NCBI GenBank assembly: GCA_000431015.1
Contig: HF986048.1
Coordinates: 1-15,009 of the forward strand
Reading direction: 5' to 3'
DNA: 15,009 nucleotides
Origin: Alistipes sp. CAG:514
GTDB taxonomy: Bacteria; Bacteroidota; Bacteroidia; Bacteroidales; UBA932
Within the stretch, counting starts at the first letter, position 1. The number at the start of each line of letters is the position of its first letter. Positions 6,564 through 12,965 of this stretch are shown here, piece after piece. A program made the position numbers and the translations under genes. The notes beneath the pieces are model-generated. The model did not search any database, was not told the DNA's origin, and saw only the letters and a list, made by a program, of their open reading frames with translations.

Positions 6564-8801
6564 CTATTCCCTGAAGCCTTTGGAGGCGCGGAGGAGGTGG
6601 CGGAGGGAGCTGGTGAGCTCACGGGTCTCCTGAAGGAGGTTCAGGTAGAGGTAGGCCACAGCTATGTTCTCCTTGGATGACTGCATCCGCTGCATCTGGG
6701 CCTCACGGGCCTTCTCAAGACAATCCTTCAGTTCCTCGGCCTCGCGGCGAACCTCATCGACCTCATCGTAGGAATCTGTCTGGAGAATCTTCTCGGTGCG
6801 TCTCAGGAGGAACAGAACCGTGTCCCTCAATGGGATATATTCCTTGACCTGCTCTTTGCTCAGCGGCACGAAATTGTTGTCCACGTGCTCCTCGCAAGGG
6901 TCGGCGATACGCCTCAGGCAGTATAGGATCTCTTCACAGGAGTTCCTTCCGAGGTGGAACCAGGTGTTCTTCTCCATCGCGACCTCCGGGTCAATTTTAC
7001 GGAACCCGATCATCTCCTTACGTCTGCTGTTCTTCAGCTCCTCCCTCTTGCGTCTCATGGTGCTCTCAGCCTTGTGCAGCATCCCGAGATCCTCCTTGAT
7101 GAAGCCATCGGTGATCTGGCGGAAGGTTGTGTTGACATATTCAAGGAAATCAGACTGGCTGTCGGCTATGTGCTTGCTCAGAAGCGTAAGGATCTCGCTC
7201 TTGTCGGTGCTGAGCATCATCTGGTTGAAGGTCACGTCTCCGTTCTCTTCCTCCGCCTTTTTCCTGTAGCGGATGTTGCTGCGGACGAGCAGGAAGATGG
7301 CGAGCGCCATCATCACGCAGGCAGCCACGAATCCGCCGACGTGCATCAGCATTGCCACGAGGAAGCAGAGAATGAAGGCCGCTCCGGCTGTGATGAACCA
7401 GCCTCCGATGACGGAGACGACACCAGTCACTCTATAGACGGCGCTCTCTCGTCCCCAGGCACGGTCGGCCAGAGAAGAACCCATCGCCACCATGAATGTG
7501 ACGTAAGTTGTTGAAAGAGGTAGTTTAAGGGATGTTCCGAGGGCTATCAGCAGACCTGCCACAACCAGATTGACCGTGGCCCTGACCTCATCGAACGCCG
7601 CTCCTTCCGGAAGTCGGGCCTCATCGGTGTTGAAACGCTTCTCGCACCAGGCCTTGACGTTGTCCGGCACGACATCCTGGAAGAAATTGGCGGTGTTGTT
7701 GGAGAATCTGACCAGAACCCGGGCTATCTTCGACGAGCCGAACATCTCGTCACCCTCGCTCTGCCTGGAAAGGTCCACGGAGGTCTTGATCACGTTGTGG
7801 GCTTTCTTCGATGTCGCGAGCGAGAACACCATCACCGCGCCTGCCGCCACAAGGAATATCATCGGACTTTTGGCCGGTCCCTCAAGGGATGACATCATGA
7901 AGGTGGAAGGGTCCGAGGCTCCGCTTGCGGCAAAGTCAGTGTAGGCGGAATATCCCGCCAGAGGCACTCCGATGAAGTTGACGAGGTCGTTGCCGGCGAA
8001 TGCCATCGCAAGGGCGAAAGTTCCCATCAGTACCAGAATCTTGAACACATTGACTTTCAAGAAATAGAGAAACTGCATGATGGCTGTTGACGCGAGAAAG
8101 CATATTCCCAGAATGGCAAGGGTGTGATTTTGGATATATTCGTAGATTCCCGGCGTGACGAAAGACATGCTTTTGATGCCTTTGAACAGCATGAAGTAGA
8201 AGATGGCTGTGGTGGCGACACCGCCGAACAGTCCGATTTTCCATTTGAGGTTTTTCTTGTAGGTGAATGTGAAGACAAGACGGGAGATGTACTGCAGGAC
8301 GATTCCGAAGAAGAACGCTATGGCGACGGAAACGAATATGGCCATGATCATGCCGAGCGCCTTCTCTGTGTTCATCAGGTCGCCTACCGTTAGTCCGGTG
8401 GTGTCGTTCGCCAGCTTCAGAAGCACGAATGCCGTGGTGCCACCAAGCAGCTCAAACACAAGGGAAACCGTGGTCGAGGTCGGCAGTCCGAGGTTGTTGA
8501 ATATGTCAAGCAGGATCACGTCAGAGATCATCACGGCGAGGAAGATGAACATCAGCTCCTTCAGGGAGAACATCGCCGGATGGAATACTCCATTCCTTGC
8601 GACTTCCATCATTCCGTTGCTCATCGTCGCTCCCATGAACACTCCGACAGCGGCCACGATGATGATTGTCCTGAACTTGGCCACTTTGGCGCCTATCGCT
8701 GAGTTCAGGAAGTTGACAGCGTCGTTGCTGACTCCGACCATCAGGTCGAACACCGCCAGCACGAACAGGAACACCACAAACACAAGGTAAATCTCACTCA
8801 T
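6564..8801 (-). CDS. PiT-family inorganic phosphate transporter with C-terminal PhoU-like domain
   Basis: A 745-residue inner-membrane protein. The first PiT signature is GVSNDAVNFLNSAIGAK (about 23-39) and the second inverted copy includes AGNDLVNFIGVPLAG. Conserved pairs such as LPTSTTVSLVFELLGG and LPLSTTYVTFMVAMGSS mark the two transport half-repeats, with about ten or more membrane helices. The last roughly 215 residues are soluble and helical, rich in charged residues (for example STMRRKREELKNSRRKEMIG), and resemble the PhoU/DUF47-type partner that regulates PiT transporters. Here that partner is part of the same chain, an arrangement common in Bacteroidetes. The protein should import phosphate with a cation. 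Four Pho-box-like repeats lie just upstream, suggesting control by a PhoB-type regulator such as the one at 1857. Confidence 0.93.
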   Translation of the reverse strand: MSEIYLVFVVFLFVLAVFDLMVGVSNDAVNFLNSAIGAKVAKFRTIIIVAAVGVFMGATMSNGMMEVARNGVFHPAMFSLKELMFIFLAVMISDVILLDIFNNLGLPTSTTVSLVFELLGGTTAFVLLKLANDTTGLTVGDLMNTEKALGMIMAIFVSVAIAFFFGIVLQYISRLVFTFTYKKNLKWKIGLFGGVATTAIFYFMLFKGIKSMSFVTPGIYEYIQNHTLAILGICFLASTAIMQFLYFLKVNVFKILVLMGTFALAMAFAGNDLVNFIGVPLAGYSAYTDFAASGASDPSTFMMSSLEGPAKSPMIFLVAAGAVMVFSLATSKKAHNVIKTSVDLSRQSEGDEMFGSSKIARVLVRFSNNTANFFQDVVPDNVKAWCEKRFNTDEARLPEGAAFDEVRATVNLVVAGLLIALGTSLKLPLSTTYVTFMVAMGSSLADRAWGRESAVYRVTGVVSVIGGWFITAGAAFILCFLVAMLMHVGGFVAACVMMALAIFLLVRSNIRYRKKAEEENGDVTFNQMMLSTDKSEILTLLSKHIADSQSDFLEYVNTTFRQITDGFIKEDLGMLHKAESTMRRKREELKNSRRKEMIGFRKIDPEVAMEKNTWFHLGRNSCEEILYCLRRIADPCEEHVDNNFVPLSKEQVKEYIPLRDTVLFLLRRTEKILQTDSYDEVDEVRREAEELKDCLEKAREAQMQRMQSSKENIAVAYLYLNLLQETRELTSSLRHLLRASKGFRE

Positions 8802-8825
8802 AATTTTTCTCTACTATTACGAACG

Positions 8826-8833
8826 CAAAATTC
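8826..8833 (-). promoter_or_regulatory. Probable -7 box of the phosphate transporter gene
   Basis: GAATTTTG on the minus strand differs from TAnnTTTG at one base and lies 24 bp before the ATG. No TTG occurs at 19-20 bp upstream; the 11-bp direct repeats occupy that place instead, which is the pattern of an activator-dependent promoter. Confidence 0.45.
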
Positions 8834-8838
8834 ACCAT

Positions 8839-8882
8839 AAAATGTTACCGGACGATTGCAACCGTGTTACATTTCGGTTACA
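8839..8882 (-). promoter_or_regulatory. Pho-box-like array of four 11-bp direct repeats upstream of the phosphate transporter
   Basis: Read on the minus strand, four consecutive 11-mers begin with TGTAAC, TGTAAC, TGCAAT and GGTAAC (8882, 8871, 8860 and 8849), each followed by five variable bases. The 11-bp phasing is that bound by PhoB/OmpR-type regulators, and the hexamer resembles Pho boxes of other phyla (TGTCAT in enterics, TTAACA in Bacillus). The last copy ends 5 bp before a -7-like GAATTTTG, about where an activator replaces the -33 contact. Confidence 0.6.
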
Positions 8883-8933
8883 ATCTATTGTTTGTATTGG
8901 TGGAGCTTCGGCAAGCCCAAAGCATAGCCACTT

Positions 8934-9003
8934 GACAGCGGAAAAATCAAATGGCGGATTTTGGTAACGTGCAAAATCCGCCATTTGCCTTTTTTCCGCT
9001 GTC
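8934..9003. repeat. 70-bp near-perfect inverted repeat with internal T-runs
   Basis: Inner arms AAATGGCGGATTTTG (8949-8963) and CAAAATCCGCCATTT (8972-8986) pair perfectly around an 8-nt loop. Outer arms GACAGCGGAAAAA and TTTTTCCGCTGTC also pair perfectly, separated from the inner ones by a 2/3-nt internal loop. The inner stem is followed by T-runs in both directions, so it could end transcription on either strand. It lies between the gpmA terminator and the transporter promoter. It may be a second terminator or insulator, or a small palindromic mobile element. No coding sequence overlaps it convincingly. Confidence 0.85.
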
Positions 9004-9097
9004 ATCAAGCACGGTAGAAGCCGGCTTATGATTGTGTGTACCCCTGTATGGGTATAATGTTCCAACCCTTGAACCGAAGTGACTACACAACATAAAA

Positions 9098-9124
9098 ATC
9101 CCTCTGAAAGATTTCCAGAGGGAT
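9098..9124 (-). terminator. Rho-independent terminator of gpmA
   Basis: On the minus strand ATCCCTCTG (9124-9116) pairs with CAGAGGGAT (9106-9098): a perfect 9-bp stem with a 9-nt loop, then a T-run (GGGATTTTTATG). It starts 22 nt after the gpmA stop codon. This is the clearest classical terminator in the window. Confidence 0.88.
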
Positions 9125-9146
9125 AGCAAATGGATGTGTCGGAAAA

Positions 9147-9893
9147 TTATTTCGCCTTACCCTGCTTGGCCACCGCCTCCTGCTTGCGCTTGAGCTCCTC
9201 AGGATCAGCAAGATAGTAATCCTTTACGAGATTGAGGTCATCATCGAACTCGAACACGTAAGGAGTCGCTGTCGGGATGTTCAGGCCGACGATGTCAGCG
9301 TCTGAGATTCCCTTGAGGTGCTTTACGACACCACGGAGGCTGTTGCCGTGAGCCACAACCACGATGTTGTCGTGCTGCTTGAGGGCAGGGAAGATCTCGC
9401 ACTCCCAGTAAGGCATAACACGCTCGATGCAGTTCTTAAGAGCTTCTGTGCGAGGAATGTACTGGTCTGGAACGAGAGCGTAGCGAGGATCCTTGGTAGC
9501 GCTGTTAGGATCGTCCTCAGGAAGGTTGTGAGGAGCCACGTCGAAGCTGCGGCGCCAGATGAGCACCTGCTCGTCACCGTACTTCTGGGCGGTCTCGGCC
9601 TTGTTCAGACCCTGAAGCATGCCGTAGTGCTTCTCGTTGAGCCTCCAGGTCTTCTTTACAGGAATCCAGTCGAGATCCATAGCGTCGAGGACGTTGTTGA
9701 GGGTCTTGATGGCTCTCTTAAGATAAGAGGTGTAGGCCACTTCGAAGGTGATTCCGGCCTCTTTCAAAGCCTTTCCGGCGTCGAGGGCTTCCTGAACGCC
9801 CTTCTCGCTGAGGTCAACGTTGGTCCAACCGGTGAACCTGTTCTCTTTGTTCCACTGGCTCTCGCCGTGACGGATAAGTACAATTCTTTTCAT
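9147..9893 (-). CDS. gpmA: 2,3-bisphosphoglycerate-dependent phosphoglycerate mutase
   Basis: A 248-residue cytoplasmic glycolytic enzyme that interconverts 3- and 2-phosphoglycerate. The histidine-phosphatase fold is clear: LIRHGESQWN with catalytic His9 (phosphorylated) and Arg8, Arg60 in SYLKRAIKT, Glu87 in RLNEKHYG (acid/base), and His182 in VVAHGNSLRG. Length matches the dPGM family, including the active-site tail rich in Lys and Ala. It is flanked by its own promoter (9989-10018) and terminator (9098-9124), so it is probably transcribed alone. The predicted leader is long, about 90 nt, and GC-rich. Confidence 0.97.
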   Translation of the reverse strand: MKRIVLIRHGESQWNKENRFTGWTNVDLSEKGVQEALDAGKALKEAGITFEVAYTSYLKRAIKTLNNVLDAMDLDWIPVKKTWRLNEKHYGMLQGLNKAETAQKYGDEQVLIWRRSFDVAPHNLPEDDPNSATKDPRYALVPDQYIPRTEALKNCIERVMPYWECEIFPALKQHDNIVVVAHGNSLRGVVKHLKGISDADIVGLNIPTATPYVFEFDDDLNLVKDYYLADPEELKRKQEAVAKQGKAK

Positions 9894-9988
9894 ATTCTTG
9901 AATATTTCAATAAGTTTCTTTCTGCTGATCCACCGTCGCTCCGGCGCTTCGGCAATCTAAGCGGCCGCAGCCCCCGGTGACCGGAATG

Positions 9989-10018
9989 CAAAGTTACATC
10001 ATTATTCCGATTCGTCAA
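9989..10018 (-). promoter_or_regulatory. Bacteroidetes-type promoter of gpmA, inside the 3' end of the antiporter gene
   Basis: TTG (10018-10016), a 19-bp spacer and TAACTTTG (9996-9989) on the minus strand match the -33/-7 consensus exactly. The -33 element lies within the last codons of the antiporter gene. Transcription should start near 9986, leaving a leader of about 93 nt. The palindrome CCGGT-G-ACCGG (9974-9984) sits at the presumed start site. Confidence 0.75.
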
Positions 10019-11492
10019 ATTGGTTGCCCATAATCATGAGCAGCTTGTCGCCCACCTTGAGCCTTACGGAACCATCAGGAACGATCAGCTCCCCGTCCCG
10101 TTTTATCATCACGACGCGCGTCCCCTCAGGCAGCGCCACCTCCTTGAGGGTGTCTCCGGAAGAAAGGTCGGACTCCGTCAGCCTGTGGTCCATCAACTTG
10201 CCGGCCTCCTCCGGAATCTCGATGCCGAAAGTCTCCGGAGCCTTCTCCTGCGGCAGCGCGAGGTTGAGCTTGCGGGCCACCGCCGGAATGCTCATCCCCT
10301 GGAACAGCATGGAGATCATCGTGATGAAGAAGACGATGTTGAAAATCTGGCCGGATCCGGGAATCCCCGCCACCACAGTGAATATGGCGAAGATGATCGG
10401 CGTGGCTCCTTTCAGTCCCACCCACGAGATGAACACGCGGGCCCTGAACGAAAGATCCCTGAACGGCAGGAGCGAAATGAACACGGCCAGCGGACGGCCT
10501 ACGAAAGTCAGGAACAGTCCGATGAGCAGGGCCACCGGCGCGACGGAAAGCATCTCCTTCGGGTTGACGAGCAATCCCAGTGTGAGGAACATCCCCATCT
10601 GCATCAGCCATGTCACCGTGTCGCTGAACCGGAAGATCTCCCGCTTGTGAGGCATCGTCTTGTTGCCGATGATCACTCCCGCAAGGTAGATCGCAAGGAA
10701 TCCGTTGCCGTAGACAAGTCCGGTGACGGAATAGATGAAGAATCCTACGCTCAGGACAAAGATCGCATAGAGCGATGCTCCGTTGAGCTGAAGCTTACCC
10801 AAAGCCCAGGCGAAAGCCTTTCCAAGACCCACGCCCACGATGGCGCCGATGCCCAGCTGCAGGAAGAATGTCAGAAGGGCGTTGCCGATCATCCTGGTGT
10901 AGTCGATGTCGATTCCGGAGGCCGGCTCGAAAAGCTGCTGGGCGCACTGGATCAGCACGATGGTGATCACGTAGGCCATCGGGTCGTTGGATCCCGACTC
11001 CAGCTCAAGGACCGGCTGGAGGTTCTCCTTCAGCTTCATGTTGGCGTTGCGGAGAATGTTGAACACCGAGGCTGAGTCGGTTGAGGACATGACTGCCGCC
11101 AGCAGGAAGCACATCACTATCGACATGCCCTCGTCCAGATGCCCTACACGGGTGAGAAGGAGTATGAATCCGCCGGTGAACAGCGCTGTCAGGAACACTC
11201 CCACCGTGGACAGTACTATTCCTTCTTTAAGTACAGGTTTTATGCTGTTGAATTTCGTCTCAAGACCGCCGCAGTACAGAATGACGCAGAGCGCTATGGT
11301 ACCGATGAACTGGGCAATCTGGAAATTGTCGAAAGCCAGTCCGAGGCCGTCCACGCCGAAAGCCATTCCCACGACGATGAACAGAAGCAGGACCGGGACC
11401 CCGAACTTGAATCCGGCCCGGCTGATGAGTGTCGCCGTGAAAATCAGTATGGAACCGATGAGGAGTATGTTCTCCGGTGAAAAATGTATCAT
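10002..11492 (-). CDS. Cation/proton antiporter of the CPA1 (NhaP2/CvrA-like) type with C-terminal TrkA-C domain
   Basis: A 496-residue inner-membrane protein with about 12-13 hydrophobic helices starting at NILLIGSILIFTATLIS. It carries Na+/H+ exchanger features such as the acidic ELESGSNDPMAYV motif in the central ion-binding helices. The C-terminus (about 420-496) is soluble and includes VALPEGTRVVMIKRDGELIVP and VGDKLLMIMGN, typical of a TrkA-C/RCK-C ligand-binding domain. This pattern is that of NhaP2-type potassium/proton antiporters that control cytoplasmic K+ and pH; the exact ion is inferred. I chose the ATG at 11492 over an in-frame one 63 bp upstream because it overlaps the nth stop as ATGA and begins right before the first helix. 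It is the last gene of the ftsE-nth-antiporter operon. Confidence 0.9.
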   Translation of the reverse strand: MIHFSPENILLIGSILIFTATLISRAGFKFGVPVLLLFIVVGMAFGVDGLGLAFDNFQIAQFIGTIALCVILYCGGLETKFNSIKPVLKEGIVLSTVGVFLTALFTGGFILLLTRVGHLDEGMSIVMCFLLAAVMSSTDSASVFNILRNANMKLKENLQPVLELESGSNDPMAYVITIVLIQCAQQLFEPASGIDIDYTRMIGNALLTFFLQLGIGAIVGVGLGKAFAWALGKLQLNGASLYAIFVLSVGFFIYSVTGLVYGNGFLAIYLAGVIIGNKTMPHKREIFRFSDTVTWLMQMGMFLTLGLLVNPKEMLSVAPVALLIGLFLTFVGRPLAVFISLLPFRDLSFRARVFISWVGLKGATPIIFAIFTVVAGIPGSGQIFNIVFFITMISMLFQGMSIPAVARKLNLALPQEKAPETFGIEIPEEAGKLMDHRLTESDLSSGDTLKEVALPEGTRVVMIKRDGELIVPDGSVRLKVGDKLLMIMGNQFDESE

Positions 11493-12136
11493 AGTGTTGT
11501 CCTGTGTTTCTTTTCGTAGTCCCTGCACCAGTCCTGTAGCGGGCATTCCCCGCATTTGGGCTTCCTGGCGGCGCAGATGTAGCGTCCGTGCAGGATGAGC
11601 CAGTGGTGCGCCCTGGCCCGGAGGCTTTCCGGGATGTTTGCCTCAAGCTCTCTCTCGACAGCGTCCACCGTCTTCCCGTCAGAGAGCCCCATCCTGTGAG
11701 ATACCCTGAACACGTGGGTGTCCACGGCGATCACCGGCTTGTCGTAGATCACCGAGGCAAGCACATTGGCCGTTTTCCGCCCTACTCCGGGCAACGTCAT
11801 CAGGCTGTCGATGTCCGACGGAACCTCGCCGCCGAAATCGGCCACCAGCCTGCCCGCCATCCCGACAAGGTGCGCGGCCTTGCTGTTCGGGTAGGAAACG
11901 CTCTTGATTACCGCCAGCACGTCTTCGACCGGCGCGCCGGCCAGATCCTCGGGAGCCGGGAACCGGCGGAACAGTTCCGGCGTGACCATATTCACCCTTC
12001 TGTCAGTGCATTGCGCGCTCAGGATCACCGCCACAAGCAGCTGGAAAGGCGATCCGTAGCGCAGTTCCGTCTGCACCTCGGGCTGGTTCGCCTCGAACCA
12101 TGATAGTATGTGGTGGTACCTGTCTTTCTTCAGCAT
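11489..12136 (-). CDS. nth: Endonuclease III (DNA glycosylase/AP lyase)
   Basis: A 215-residue base-excision repair enzyme that removes oxidised pyrimidines and nicks the abasic site. The helix-hairpin-helix is LPGVGRKTANV with catalytic Lys121. The catalytic Asp139 follows in AVDTHVFRVSHRMG. The C-terminal iron-sulfur cluster motif is intact: Cys188, Cys195, Cys198 and Cys204 in C-x6-C-x2-C-x5-C spacing. Length equals E. coli Nth. It starts 18 bp after the ftsE stop and overlaps the antiporter start by 4 bp, so it is the middle gene of a three-gene operon. Confidence 0.96.
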   Translation of the reverse strand: MLKKDRYHHILSWFEANQPEVQTELRYGSPFQLLVAVILSAQCTDRRVNMVTPELFRRFPAPEDLAGAPVEDVLAVIKSVSYPNSKAAHLVGMAGRLVADFGGEVPSDIDSLMTLPGVGRKTANVLASVIYDKPVIAVDTHVFRVSHRMGLSDGKTVDAVERELEANIPESLRARAHHWLILHGRYICAARKPKCGECPLQDWCRDYEKKHRTTL

Positions 12137-12154
12137 AGGCGGCCTTGGAAGGTC

Positions 12155-12889
12155 TTAAATGGTCAGCGCCAGGTCGATGACCTCTTCGTTGAGGCTCTCG
12201 TTGCATCTCTCGTCCTTGCAGACGAAGACCCTGCCGGGATATTTCTCGAATATGTTCCTGTTGTGGGTCACCATCACGACCGCCGTTCCGTCCTCCTTGT
12301 TGATTCCGGTAAGAAGCCGGAGGATGCCGTCAGCTGTCTCGTTGTCCAGATTGCCGGTCGGCTCGTCGGCGATGATGAGACGCGGCCTGTTGAGCAAAGA
12401 CCGTGCGATGGCCACTCTCTGCTGCTCGCCGCCGGAAAGCTGGTGAGGCATCTTGTGGGCCTTGTTCTCCATCCCCACGTCGTGAAGCACTTCGCTGATC
12501 CGCCTGTCGGTCTCGTTCCTGTCCTTCCATCCTGTCGCCTTCAGCACGAACTCCAGATTGCTTTCCACGCTCCTGTCCATCAGCAGCTGGAAGTCCTGGA
12601 ACACCACCCCGATCCTGCGCCTGAGGAAGGGGATGTCCTTGTCCTTGAGTTTGTCGAGCCTGAACCCGCAGACCTCTCCGGTTCCGCCGGCCAGAGGGTT
12701 CTCACCGATCATCGTGCGGATGATGGATGTCTTGCCGGTTCCGACCTTCCCGACGATGTAGACGAAGTCCGCCGGGAATATCTCCATGTCGAGTCCGTAG
12801 ATCACGGGGCTTTCCCCGTTGAGGATGTCCGCGCCCTTGAATGAAACAAGCGGCTCGTTTTTTGATGCTGATAGCGCTTTCTCTTCCAT
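12155..12889 (-). CDS. ftsE: FtsE-like ABC transporter ATP-binding protein
   Basis: A 244-residue cytoplasmic ATPase of the FtsE/LolD group. Motifs in order: Walker A GKVGTGKTS (47-55, Lys53), Q-loop Gln98 in VVFQDFQLL, signature LSGGEQQRVAIARSLL (from 141), Walker B LIIADEPTGNLD with Glu166, and the H-loop His199 in MVTHN. The FQDFQLL sequence and the length fit FtsE, which with FtsX controls septal peptidoglycan hydrolysis. No ftsX-like gene lies in this window. It is the first gene of the operon with nth and the antiporter. The N-terminal extension of about 12 residues before the ABC domain is short and unremarkable. LolD or another FtsE-type ATPase is the alternative. Confidence 0.85.
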   Translation of the reverse strand: MEEKALSASKNEPLVSFKGADILNGESPVIYGLDMEIFPADFVYIVGKVGTGKTSIIRTMIGENPLAGGTGEVCGFRLDKLKDKDIPFLRRRIGVVFQDFQLLMDRSVESNLEFVLKATGWKDRNETDRRISEVLHDVGMENKAHKMPHQLSGGEQQRVAIARSLLNRPRLIIADEPTGNLDNETADGILRLLTGINKEDGTAVVMVTHNRNIFEKYPGRVFVCKDERCNESLNEEVIDLALTI

Positions 12890-12897
12890 AGTAAACG

Positions 12898-12905
12898 CAA
12901 ATATA
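12898..12905 (-). promoter_or_regulatory. -7 box of the ftsE operon, very close to the start codon
   Basis: TATATTTG on the minus strand matches TAnnTTTG perfectly and ends only 8 bp before the ftsE ATG, predicting a leader of about 5 nt. No TTG is seen 19-20 bp upstream. It lies back to back with the TPR gene promoter, 12 bp away. Confidence 0.5.
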
Positions 12906-12917
12906 CTTTATTTTTAG

Positions 12918-12925
12918 TAAATTTG
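12918..12925 (+). promoter_or_regulatory. -7 box of the TPR protein gene
   Basis: TAAATTTG matches TAnnTTTG and lies 40 bp before the ATG at 12966. No TTG is found at the usual distance upstream. The whole 12890-12965 spacer is AT-rich and seems to hold the two divergent promoters. Confidence 0.5.
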
Positions 12926-12965
12926 TAGAATATTATTATTGGTAAGATTAACATAAAAAACAGAT

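Noticed and set aside
8832..9129. Small minus-strand frames (60-77 codons) in the gpmA-pit spacer
   Set aside because: They run through the palindrome, the Pho-box-like repeats and the terminator, and show no family resemblance or start context.
10020..11075. 351-codon plus-strand frame antisense to the antiporter
   Set aside because: It is the shadow of a well-supported membrane transporter gene; its composition (many His, Arg, Asp, Glu) is typical of an antisense translation.
11493..11555. Longer antiporter start 63 bp upstream
   Set aside because: It would add 21 non-hydrophobic residues and overlap nth by 67 bp, while the ATG at 11492 gives the common ATGA overlap and starts just before the first helix.
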